Shown: positions 9,107 through 17,054 of the stretch, piece by piece
Position numbering within the stretch: the stretch's first letter is position 1
How the letters are laid out: every line of letters begins with the position of its first letter
Origin: Bacillus sp. AFS088145
GTDB taxonomy: Bacteria > Bacillota > Bacilli > Bacillales > Bacillaceae_G
Length of the DNA: 64,000 bases
Assembly: GCF_002564465.1 (NCBI RefSeq)
Contig: NZ_NUUX01000006.1
Location: 1 to 64,000, forward strand
Reading direction: 5' to 3'
Program-made: the position numbers and the translations under genes
The notes under the pieces: generated by a model
The model's input: only the letters and a program-made list of their open reading frames with translations
The model's database searches: none
Told to the model about the DNA's origin: nothing

Positions 9107-10585
9107 ATGATTGATTTGTTATTAGTAAATGGAACTGTTATCACAATGGACACGGAAAGAAGAATTATTGAAAATGGCTCCGTTGCTATACACAATGGGA
9201 GAATAGTAGACATTAATCTGACCGAAAACTTGAAAACTAAGTATGAGGCGAAAAAAGTAATTGATTGTAGTCATCAATGTATTTTACCTGGATTAATAGA
9301 TGTTCATGGTCACGGTGGTCATTCAATGTTTAAAACAATTGCGATGGAGAATATCGATTTTTGGATGCCGATTATGACGAATACATATAAGCATTATGTG
9401 ACGGATGATTTTTGGTATTACGAAGGAAAACTATCGGCACTTGAAAGATTAAAAGCGGGTATTACGACAGGCGTTAGTGTGTTAGGATCAGTGCCGAGAT
9501 CTGATGATCCAATATTTGCGATAAACCATGCAAAAGCTTACAACCAAGTAGGAGTTCGTGAAGTAGTTTGTACAGGTCCGTGTAACCCACCATGGCCACA
9601 TTCATTTAGTAGATGGATTGAAGGGAAAAGAATTGAGAAAGAAGTTACTTATGAAGAGGTACTAAAAGGGGCAGAAGCAGTTATTGAGGCATTGAATCAT
9701 GCAAATGATGATCGTACAAGAGCTTTTATTACACCATTTGTTATTGTAACGTCTGTTGATCCTTCATACCCGACTTCTCCAGATCGACTATATGGGTTAA
9801 CAAAACATGATCTTTATCAAGCTAAAAAAATAAGAGAGATTGCTAGGAAATATAATACAAGAATTCATTCAGATGCATTTGGTGGAATGATTCATTTAGC
9901 AATTAAAGATAAAGAAAATGCCCTATTAGGTCCGGATGTTCATCTTCAGCATTGTCGAGGAATTTCGTTCGATGAAGCCAAAATATTAGCTGAAACTGGT
10001 ACAAACATTAGTGCTTCTCCTGGTTTTGGACAAGTTAATGCACGTACACCGATCACAGAATTAATTGAAATGGGAGCAACTGTTGCGATTTCTACAGATG
10101 GTACCTCACCTTCTACGAGCTTTGATTTATTCCAAGCAATGAGGAAGACACAGTTTGTACATCAAGCAGCTCTTAGAGACTATTACTATTTACCACCAGG
10201 TAAACTTTTAGAAATGGTAACAATTGATGCAGCAAAATGTATAGGTTGGGATGATGAAATAGGGTCACTTGAAATCGGGAAAAAAGCAGATGTCATCACA
10301 GTTAATCTCCATCAACCTCATTTAACTCCTGAGTATATGCATGTTCATCGGTTAGTATTTCAAGCTGTGGCAAATGATGTAGACCACGTGATTGTTGATG
10401 GAAAACTAATTATGGAAGGCAGAAAAGTACATACAGTACATGAAAGCACAGTTTTAAATGAAGCAAATGAAGAAGCTTTTGCTACGATAAAACGCGCTGG
10501 ATTAGAAAAATATATGCTGCCTACAAAATATTTCTGGGGACATGCTCGTGCCTATGTTGACGAGATGAGATATGTTGAAAAGTAA
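9107..10585 (+). CDS. ATZ/TRZ-like amidohydrolase (metal-dependent deaminase/chlorohydrolase family)
   Basis: I start at ATG 9107, six bases after AGGAGG; an upstream TTG at 9071 would place that ribosome site inside the gene. The 492-residue protein has the composite fold of the family: a small beta domain, then a TIM barrel with ligands H67/H69 (DVHGHG), H254 (RIHSDAFGG), H282 (LQHC) and D331 (ISTDGTSPS). These are the full metal ligands of a mononuclear deaminase/hydrolase. The family removes amino or other leaving groups from nitrogen heterocycles or amides. It is followed 29 bp later by a second amidohydrolase, and lies beside the importer, which suggests that it acts on an imported compound. 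Exact substrate unknown. Confidence 0.85.
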   Translation: MIDLLLVNGTVITMDTERRIIENGSVAIHNGRIVDINLTENLKTKYEAKKVIDCSHQCILPGLIDVHGHGGHSMFKTIAMENIDFWMPIMTNTYKHYVTDDFWYYEGKLSALERLKAGITTGVSVLGSVPRSDDPIFAINHAKAYNQVGVREVVCTGPCNPPWPHSFSRWIEGKRIEKEVTYEEVLKGAEAVIEALNHANDDRTRAFITPFVIVTSVDPSYPTSPDRLYGLTKHDLYQAKKIREIARKYNTRIHSDAFGGMIHLAIKDKENALLGPDVHLQHCRGISFDEAKILAETGTNISASPGFGQVNARTPITELIEMGATVAISTDGTSPSTSFDLFQAMRKTQFVHQAALRDYYYLPPGKLLEMVTIDAAKCIGWDDEIGSLEIGKKADVITVNLHQPHLTPEYMHVHRLVFQAVANDVDHVIVDGKLIMEGRKVHTVHESTVLNEANEEAFATIKRAGLEKYMLPTKYFWGHARAYVDEMRYVEK

Positions 10586-10614
10586 AAAAAATTTCAAATT
10601 CGAAGGGAGAAAAA

Positions 10615-12111
10615 ATGAAAACGAAACTAAAGGGAAGATATGTAATTGGTTTTGACGGAAGTGAACATGTCATATTGGAAAATGCAGAGATTGTATATGA
10701 AAAAGATACAATTTTGTTTGTTGGAAAAAACTATACGGAAGAAGTAAATCAAGTAATTGACGTTGGAAATGCGATCCTTAGTCCTGGTTTTATTGATTTA
10801 AATGCGTTAGGTGACATTGACCATGATATTTTGCATTTAGAAGCGAAATCGAATAGACAAAAAAATCTCCTTTGGTCTGAGGAGTTTGTAAAAAATGGGC
10901 ATCATGAGCTAATGAGTGAGGAGGAAGAAGCATTTAAATCTTTATATGCATATTCGCAGCTTATTTTAAATGGAATTACTACTGCTATGCCGATTACATC
11001 CGTTTTTTACAAAAATTGGGCTGAAACTTTTGAAGAGTTAGAAGCTGCCGCGAATCATGCAGGAAAACTAGGATTGAGAATTTACCTTGGACCAAGCTAT
11101 CAAGCTGGAATTAGAGTAGTCGAACCAGATGGAAACGTCAAAATTCATTGGGATGAAAAAGCGGGCGAGGAAGGATTAGAAAGAGCAGTAAAGTTTGTTG
11201 AAACCTTTGATGGTGCATTTGATGGATTGGTCAGAGGGATGTTAGCTCCAGAAAGAATCGAATCACAGACTGAAGAAATTTTGATAAAAACAAAATATTA
11301 TAGTGACAAATTAAACGTTCCAATCAAGCTACATGCTGCACAAGGAAGTTTTGAATTTAAAACAATTTTAAAAGAACACGGAGTTACACCAATTAAATAT
11401 TTATATAATCTTGGATTCTTAGGTCCAAATACTGGAATACCACACGCGCACTTTGTATCGGGCTATAGTGGAGCGAATTACAATATTGATAATGACATTT
11501 CACTTCTGAAAGAAACAAATACTACTGTTATCCATTGTCCACTTATTATAGGAAGACACGGTGAAGGACTTGAATCGTATGCAAAATATAGGAAGGAGGG
11601 AATCAATATTGCGTTAGGTACTGATACGTTCCCTCCAGATATTTTTCAAAATGTACGTACTGGTAGCATGCTTTCAAGATTTGTAGAAAAAGAAGTTGAA
11701 GGATCTACATACGCTGATTTCTTCAATTCGATCACTCTAGGAGCAGCAGCATTTCTTAATCGCGAAGATATAGGAAAAATAGCAGTCGGAGCAAAAGCGG
11801 ATATCATTGCAATTGATTTAGATGGATTCCATATGGGCGTTATTGATGATCCAATTCGAACAATGTTTGTAAGTGGTTCAGGTAGAGATGTAAAACTATC
11901 AATTATAAATGGAAGAATTGTGATGCAAGATCAAGTAATTCCTAATCTTGATGTAGAGGTATTAAAACAAAAAGGCCAAGTGTATTTTAATAAGATGAGA
12001 AGAGGATATATGGAAAGAGATTACGAACAACTTCCTGAAAATGATCTATTTCCACCAACTTTTAAAAGACTTGAATCAATTAAAGAACTAGAAGCAAAGT
12101 TAAATAATTAA
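10615..12111 (+). CDS. Amidohydrolase-superfamily protein lacking the canonical HxH motif
   Basis: This 498-residue protein has the fold and length of a COG0402-type amidohydrolase and retains H240 (IKLHAAQGS), H277/H279 (IPHAHF) and D337 (ALGTDTFPPD). At the first barrel strand, where the family has PG-x-ID-x-H-x-H, it reads PGFIDLNALGDIDHD, so N63 and L65 replace both histidines; H70 is displaced. Either it uses a different first metal site or has changed chemistry. I recall related proteins annotated as chlorohydrolases with a similar ALGDIDH segment, so this may be a real subfamily and not damage. The ribosome site GAAGGGAG is well placed. It is probably co-transcribed with 9107-10585. 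Confidence 0.8.
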   Translation: MKTKLKGRYVIGFDGSEHVILENAEIVYEKDTILFVGKNYTEEVNQVIDVGNAILSPGFIDLNALGDIDHDILHLEAKSNRQKNLLWSEEFVKNGHHELMSEEEEAFKSLYAYSQLILNGITTAMPITSVFYKNWAETFEELEAAANHAGKLGLRIYLGPSYQAGIRVVEPDGNVKIHWDEKAGEEGLERAVKFVETFDGAFDGLVRGMLAPERIESQTEEILIKTKYYSDKLNVPIKLHAAQGSFEFKTILKEHGVTPIKYLYNLGFLGPNTGIPHAHFVSGYSGANYNIDNDISLLKETNTTVIHCPLIIGRHGEGLESYAKYRKEGINIALGTDTFPPDIFQNVRTGSMLSRFVEKEVEGSTYADFFNSITLGAAAFLNREDIGKIAVGAKADIIAIDLDGFHMGVIDDPIRTMFVSGSGRDVKLSIINGRIVMQDQVIPNLDVEVLKQKGQVYFNKMRRGYMERDYEQLPENDLFPPTFKRLESIKELEAKLNN

Positions 12112-12118
12112 AAAATAA

Positions 12119-12181
12119 GTAAAGAAACTGAAAAAACAGGTAAAGATATTCAAAAATAATTATCAGAATATTTTATATAAT
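12119..12181 (+). promoter_or_regulatory. Activator-type promoter of the second binding-protein gene: two boxes 21 bp apart
   Basis: GTAAAGAA at 12119 and GTAAAGAT at 12140 are 21 bp apart, and TATAAT at 12176-12181 begins 36 bp after the second box. Spacing is identical to the promoters at 7165-7227 and 14402-14464. The first box begins only 8 bp after the stop of the preceding gene. Confidence 0.7.
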
Positions 12182-12227
12182 TAGATAAATATTTGAAAGA
12201 CAAACTTTAAACAGGGAGGCAGTGCCA

Positions 12228-13793
12228 TTGAAACTAAAATCGGGAATAGGTAAATTTTTTCTAGTATTATTTTCTGCTGTCACAATTACAGGATGTTCAT
12301 CTAATCAAGACACAGGTACGAAAACAAATGGACAAGCAAATGATTCAAAAGGAGGAAGCACGCTAGTAATTGCTCGGTTATCAGATGCCGAAAATTTAGA
12401 TCAGCAATTTATGTCTACAATAAATGCAGCAAGCGTTACCCATCATAAAATTTATGAAGGTTTAGTTCAGCGGGATAGTAATAACGAAATTCAACCAATG
12501 CTAGCAGAGTCATGGAATCAAATCAATGATAAAACTTGGGAATTTAAACTACGACATGATGTAAAGTTTCACGATGGTACACCATTTAACGCAGAGGCTG
12601 TAAAGAAAACATTTGATCGTTTATTAGATCCTAAAGTTGCTTCACCAAGAGCTGTTGTATTCAAAATGGTAAAAGAAGTTAAAGTAGTCGACGAATATAC
12701 AGTTCAATTTATTTTAAGCGAGCCATTCTCACCACTTCTTTCAATTTTAGCAAATCATGAAGGTGGAATTATAAGTCCTAAAACAATTGATAAATATGGT
12801 AAGAACATTATTCAAGAACCAAACGGAACAGGTCCATTTAAATTTAAATCATGGTCCCCAGGACAGGATATTATACTAGTTAAAAATGAAGATTACTGGG
12901 GGAAAAAACCAAAGATTGACAAGGTTGATTTCAAGGTTGTTCCAGAAGACTCAACAAGAATTTCAATGATTGAAACAGGAGAAGCCCAAATTGCAGAACC
13001 ACTCCCAATAGCAGTTATGAATCAAGTTGAATCATCCTCTGCTATGGAAGTATACCGAAGTGAAGGTTACGGAACTGAATATATCGGATTTAATGTAACA
13101 AAAAAACCGTTTAATGACGTACGTGTACGTAAAGCAATCGCTCATGCAGTTGAAATGGATTCGATTATTAAAGGTGTATTTAACAATGTTGGTAAAAAAG
13201 CGAATTCAGCAATGGGCTCAAAAGTATTCGGATACGATGATCAATTAAAAGCATACAATTACAATTTAAAAGAAGCAAAAAAACTATTAACAGAAGCTGG
13301 ATATCCAAATGGATTTGATGCAACGATCCTAACGATGGATAGTAAAGAACGAGTTAATTTAGCAGAAGTTATTCAATCGCAATTAAAAGGAATTGGCATT
13401 AATTTAAAAGTACAAGTAATGGAATACGGTTCGTTTGTTGAAAAAGTAAATAAAGGCCAATCAGAAATGTTTATTATAAGCTGGAGAAACGCAACAGGAG
13501 ATGCTGATTACAATCAGTACAACCTATTCCACTCAGACTCGCGCGGACCTGCCGGAAACACATTCTTCTATAGCAATCCAAAAGTTGATGACTTAATTAA
13601 TGCTGGAAGAAAAGAAAAAGACGAAGCAAAACGTAAAGAAATCTACGCTAAAGCACAAGAAATTGAAATGGATGATTCACCTTATATTCCTGTAAGAGTA
13701 ATAGAAAATGTCGCTGCAATCTCGAAAAATGTAAAAGGCTTCTCAATCAGCCCTTCAGGTTATTTAGAGATTAACGATGTAACAATTAAATAA
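12228..13793 (+). CDS. Family 5 solute-binding lipoprotein of the ABC importer (second copy)
   Basis: I start at TTG 12228: the ribosome site AGGGAGG ends 8 bases upstream, whereas the in-frame GTG at 12222 would be only 2 bases away. The 521-residue product has a lipoprotein signal with ITGC (C23) and a complete SBP_bac_5 domain. It is a close paralogue of 7305-8861; long stretches such as KPFNDVRVRKAIAHA are identical, and differences cluster in segments likely to line the ligand cleft (for example EPLPIAVMNQ against DQVPVTEIDR). Two binding proteins sharing one permease would widen the substrate range. Confidence 0.92.
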   Translation: MKLKSGIGKFFLVLFSAVTITGCSSNQDTGTKTNGQANDSKGGSTLVIARLSDAENLDQQFMSTINAASVTHHKIYEGLVQRDSNNEIQPMLAESWNQINDKTWEFKLRHDVKFHDGTPFNAEAVKKTFDRLLDPKVASPRAVVFKMVKEVKVVDEYTVQFILSEPFSPLLSILANHEGGIISPKTIDKYGKNIIQEPNGTGPFKFKSWSPGQDIILVKNEDYWGKKPKIDKVDFKVVPEDSTRISMIETGEAQIAEPLPIAVMNQVESSSAMEVYRSEGYGTEYIGFNVTKKPFNDVRVRKAIAHAVEMDSIIKGVFNNVGKKANSAMGSKVFGYDDQLKAYNYNLKEAKKLLTEAGYPNGFDATILTMDSKERVNLAEVIQSQLKGIGINLKVQVMEYGSFVEKVNKGQSEMFIISWRNATGDADYNQYNLFHSDSRGPAGNTFFYSNPKVDDLINAGRKEKDEAKRKEIYAKAQEIEMDDSPYIPVRVIENVAAISKNVKGFSISPSGYLEINDVTIK

Positions 13794-13813
13794 TCTGATT
13801 TTTCTGCAAGTGG

Positions 13814-13850
13814 AGGTTCATCCTGATTTAGGGGTGAACTTTCTTTCTTG
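13814..13850 (+). terminator. Probable terminator after the second binding-protein gene
   Basis: AGGTTCATCC and GGGGTGAACT pair with one bulged G and a G-T pair, followed by the T-rich TTCTTTCTT. The stem is imperfect, so confidence is moderate. Confidence 0.5.
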
Positions 13851-13897
13851 TAGAAGTAAAACGATAACTTACTTAGAACAGGTACTAGGGTAACGAG

Positions 13898-14180
13898 TTC
13901 ATGAGGAAGTAAAACAGCAAAAAGAAGGAACTAACTTACTCATAAGGTGTTCATGAGTAAGTAAAACAACAAAAAAATGAAAATAACTTCCTCATAAAGG
14001 GTTCATGAGTAAGTAAAACAGCAAAAAGAAGAAAATAACTTCCTCATAAAGGCTTCATGAGTAAGTAAAACAGCAAAAAGAAGGAACTAACTTCCTCATA
14101 AGGTGTTCATGAGTAAGTAAAACAACAAAAAGAAGAAAATAAAATCCTCATAAAGGGTTCATGTGTAAGTATAACAGTGC
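13898..14180. repeat. 52-bp tandem repeat, about 5.4 units
   Basis: The phrase TTCATGAGTAAGTAAAACA starts at 13898, 13950, 14002, 14054, 14106 and 14158, exactly 52 bp apart each time, with small base changes between units and decay in the outer units. Each unit contains an inverted pair such as ACTTACTCAT / ATGAGTAAGT around nine bases (perfect in the second unit). No open frame runs through it. The period equals about five helical turns. Confidence 0.9.
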
Positions 14181-14210
14181 CTTAAAGATAAACTTTTCGG
14201 TGATGAATAA

Positions 14211-14336
14211 GTTGATTGGAGCGGATGTTACTCGACTCCTAGGGGATATGCATGAAGGAAGGCTTAGATTTCGCAGGAACGAGTAGCCCGAGCTCACCTC
14301 CCATGGAAAGCGAGCATCCTATAGTGGAAAACAACC
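14211..14336. repeat. Bacillaceae-type intergenic repeat, full copy
   Basis: The segment begins GTTGATTGGAGCGGATG and ends GGAAAGCGAGCATCCTATAG plus TGGAAAACAAC. Its right end matches bases 1-33 of the window. The GTTGATTGGAGCGGA and GGAAAGCGAGC words are typical of a short non-coding repeat common in Bacillus genomes (from memory). It lies directly between the 52-bp tandem repeats and the deaminase promoter. Confidence 0.65.
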
Positions 14337-14401
14337 AACGCACACTTATTTAACAACAACACTCAAAAGATTTACTTTACATTGATTGACTTAGGCAATT
14401 A

Positions 14402-14464
14402 GTAAAAATACCTTAAAAATATGTAAATATACTAAAATCAAAATATTTCAAACACACTTATAAT
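14402..14464 (+). promoter_or_regulatory. Activator-type promoter of the deaminase operon: two boxes 21 bp apart
   Basis: GTAAAAAT at 14402 and GTAAATAT at 14423 are 21 bp apart, and TATAAT at 14459-14464 begins 36 bp after the second box. The boxes are weaker matches than those at 7165/7186 and 12119/12140, but the geometry is identical, which links the three deaminases to the two binding proteins in one regulon. Confidence 0.65.
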
Positions 14465-14508
14465 TAAAATAGAATCAAAATTTAATGTGGGATGGAAGGG
14501 TGAGGATA

Positions 14509-15756
14509 TTGTCAAAATCGTATTGGTTAACAAATGTGAGTCTGGAAAATGGTTTTACTTATAATGACAATGAAGTTATCAACGGAACTGCAACTGGAAA
14601 GTACAATGTTAAAATTGAAAATGGAAAAATTGCTTCTATTCAAGTAGTTAGTGATTTAATTACAGATCAATTGCCTCAATATGATGTGCAAGGCCTTCTA
14701 ATGGTTCCTTCATTTAAAGAAATGCACATTCATATTGATAAAACTTATTATGGTGGACCATGGAAAGCGTGTATGCCAGCAACAAATGGTGTAAAAACAC
14801 GTATTGAAGAAGAGCAAATTTTGTTGCCAAAATTATTACCAACTGCTAAAGAAAGAGCAGAAAAGATGCTAGATCTATTATTAAGTTACGGTACGACTCA
14901 CATTCGTACACATTGTAATATTGATCCAGTTATCGGATTAAAAAACTTAGAAGCAACGCTGCAAGCTTTAGAAGGATATAAAGATAAATTAACACATGAA
15001 ATTGTTGCATTTCCACAACACGGACTTTTAAGAAGTCACTCTGTCGAACTAGTAAGAGAAGCGATGAAATATGGAGCAAATCTAGTAGGTGGTGTTGATC
15101 CAGCTTCAATCGATGAAAACATCGAACGTTCTCTTGAGACGATTATGGAAATAGCAGTTGAATCAAATTCTGATATCGATGTTCACTTACATGATCCAGA
15201 TCATCTTGGATTATTTACAATGCAAAGATTAGCAACATTAACTGAAAAAGCTGGATGGCAAGGAAGAGTTACAGTAAGTCATGCAAGTGGATTAGCTGAT
15301 CTTTCTGTTCCAGATGCTACTGCGATTGCTGAGAGATTTGCTGATTTAGGAATTTCAATTACTTCTACGGTTCCAATTTTTAGAACAATTCCAATTCCTT
15401 TACTAAGTGAAAAAGGTGTAAAAGTTGAACTAGGTAATGACAGCATTACTGACCATTGGACGCCATTTGGAATCGGAGATAATCTTGAAAAAGTTGGACG
15501 ACTTGCTGAAAGATTTAGATACATTGAAGAAAAAACACTTGCTAATAGTCTTGGATTTATTACAGGCGGAGTAACTCCTTTAAATAATGAAGGTGAAAAA
15601 GCATGGCCAAATGTAGGAGATGAAGCAAACATCGTACTTGTAGAAGCTACTTGCTCAGCTGAAGCAGTTGCGAGACGAGCAAAACGAGCTGCAGTTATTT
15701 TTAAAGGTAATGTTGTAAGTGGTTCAATTTCAAATCTTGAATCAACAACAGTTTAA
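14509..15756 (+). CDS. CodA-like amidohydrolase/deaminase, first of three tandem paralogues
   Basis: I start at TTG 14509, preceded by AGGGTGAGG, because this gives MSKSYWLTNVSL, matching the starts of the next two genes; the ATG at 14485 would add eight unmatched residues. The 415-residue protein has the cytosine-deaminase-like layout: H73/H75 (EMHIHIDK), a substrate-loop FPQHGLL near 169, H226 (DVHLHDP), H258 (VSHAS) and D311 (LGNDSITD). Compared with E. coli CodA from memory, the catalytic Glu three residues after the barrel His is Asp here (D229). The family deaminates pyrimidines, triazines and related rings. It leads a three-gene run with the two-box promoter. Confidence 0.85.
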   Translation: MSKSYWLTNVSLENGFTYNDNEVINGTATGKYNVKIENGKIASIQVVSDLITDQLPQYDVQGLLMVPSFKEMHIHIDKTYYGGPWKACMPATNGVKTRIEEEQILLPKLLPTAKERAEKMLDLLLSYGTTHIRTHCNIDPVIGLKNLEATLQALEGYKDKLTHEIVAFPQHGLLRSHSVELVREAMKYGANLVGGVDPASIDENIERSLETIMEIAVESNSDIDVHLHDPDHLGLFTMQRLATLTEKAGWQGRVTVSHASGLADLSVPDATAIAERFADLGISITSTVPIFRTIPIPLLSEKGVKVELGNDSITDHWTPFGIGDNLEKVGRLAERFRYIEEKTLANSLGFITGGVTPLNNEGEKAWPNVGDEANIVLVEATCSAEAVARRAKRAAVIFKGNVVSGSISNLESTTV

Positions 15757-15779
15757 GTTTTATTAAAGAGAGTGATGAG

Positions 15780-17021
15780 ATGAATCAATCATATTGGCTT
15801 AAGAATGTAAAACTTGATAGCGGGTTTGTATTGGAAGATGGAAAAATTGATAGTACTGAGACTACTCTTTACAATTTACTAATTAATGATGGGAAAATTG
15901 AACAATTACAATTGGCTAATGTTCCATTACAAACAGATCTACCAGTTCAGGACGCAAAAAATTTACTGGCTTTACCTGCTTTTAAAGAAATGCATAATCA
16001 TTTAGATAAGACTTATCTTGGAATTCCATGGAAGGCTTGTATTCCTGCTGCAAATTTAGTAGAGAGATTAAATTTAGAAGCAGCCGAACTTGTTGAATTA
16101 GCAGAAACAGGTCAACATCGTGCTGAACAAATGCTTCATCTATTATTAAAAGGTGGGGCAACCCATGTTCGAACACATGTTAATATTGATCCGTTTATTG
16201 GTTTGAAAAATTTAGAAGAAATTCAAAAAGCACTTTACACTTATAAAGATAAAATGACCCATGAAATTGTTGCGTTTCCTCAGCATGGATTACTTCGCAC
16301 AAATAGCAAATCATTTATGAAAACAGCGATGAGAGAGGGAGCAACGATTGTCGGTGGATTAGATCCTGGTGGTATTGATCAAAATATTGAACTTTCATTA
16401 TTTGAAATGGTTGATCTAGCAGTACAGTTTGATGCTGATATAGATATTCATATTCATGACCCAGGCCATCTTGGTTTTTATACTATACAAAAACTAGTTT
16501 CATTTATTGAACAAGCTGGTTGGTATAATCGCGTAGCAGTAAGTCATGCATTTGCGCTAGGTGACGTACCGAAAAATGAATCAGTTGAAATGGCTAGCAA
16601 ACTAGCAAGCTTAGGCGTATCAATTATGTCGACTGTTCCGATTAACAGAGTAATGCCTCCTGTTGATTTACTACATTCAAAAGGAGTACAAGTTGCTTTA
16701 GGTTGTGATGGTTTCTATGATTCTTGGTCTCCACATGGAACAGGAGATATGTTAGAAAAAGCAGGCAGATTAGCTGAGAGATATAATTGGAAAGATGAAT
16801 ACGGACTTTCTCAAACATTGCAATTTATCACGGGTGGGTTAAGGACTCTTGATGAAAAGGGTAACCAGTTATGGCCAAATGTAGGAGATGAAGCAAGCAT
16901 GGTTTTAGTAGATGCATCATGTTCTGCAGAGGCTGTAGCAAGACGTGCAAAACGTGCTGCTGTAATTGCTAATGGAAATATTGTTTATGGTGGACTGAAT
17001 TACGAATCAGTTTTGAAATAA
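15780..17021 (+). CDS. CodA-like amidohydrolase/deaminase, second paralogue
   Basis: The 413-residue protein starts MNQSYWLKNVKL and is clearly homologous along its whole length to its two neighbours. Metal ligands are in EMHNHLDK, DIHIHDPGH, VSHAFALG and LGCDGFYD; the gln-containing loop FPQHGLL is kept. It shares the Asp in place of the CodA catalytic Glu (HIHD). It begins 23 bp after the previous stop with a GAGTGATGAG ribosome site, so it belongs to the same transcript. Divergence around the loop after HLDK (GIPWKACIPAAN against GGPWKACMPATN) suggests related but not identical substrates. Confidence 0.87.
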   Translation: MNQSYWLKNVKLDSGFVLEDGKIDSTETTLYNLLINDGKIEQLQLANVPLQTDLPVQDAKNLLALPAFKEMHNHLDKTYLGIPWKACIPAANLVERLNLEAAELVELAETGQHRAEQMLHLLLKGGATHVRTHVNIDPFIGLKNLEEIQKALYTYKDKMTHEIVAFPQHGLLRTNSKSFMKTAMREGATIVGGLDPGGIDQNIELSLFEMVDLAVQFDADIDIHIHDPGHLGFYTIQKLVSFIEQAGWYNRVAVSHAFALGDVPKNESVEMASKLASLGVSIMSTVPINRVMPPVDLLHSKGVQVALGCDGFYDSWSPHGTGDMLEKAGRLAERYNWKDEYGLSQTLQFITGGLRTLDEKGNQLWPNVGDEASMVLVDASCSAEAVARRAKRAAVIANGNIVYGGLNYESVLK

Positions 17022-17054
17022 AGTAACAATTGAATAAAAGAAGGGGTGAAATTC

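Noticed and set aside
13898-14180. CRISPR array
   Set aside because: The repeat unit is contiguous at 52 bp with no unique spacers and no cas genes nearby.
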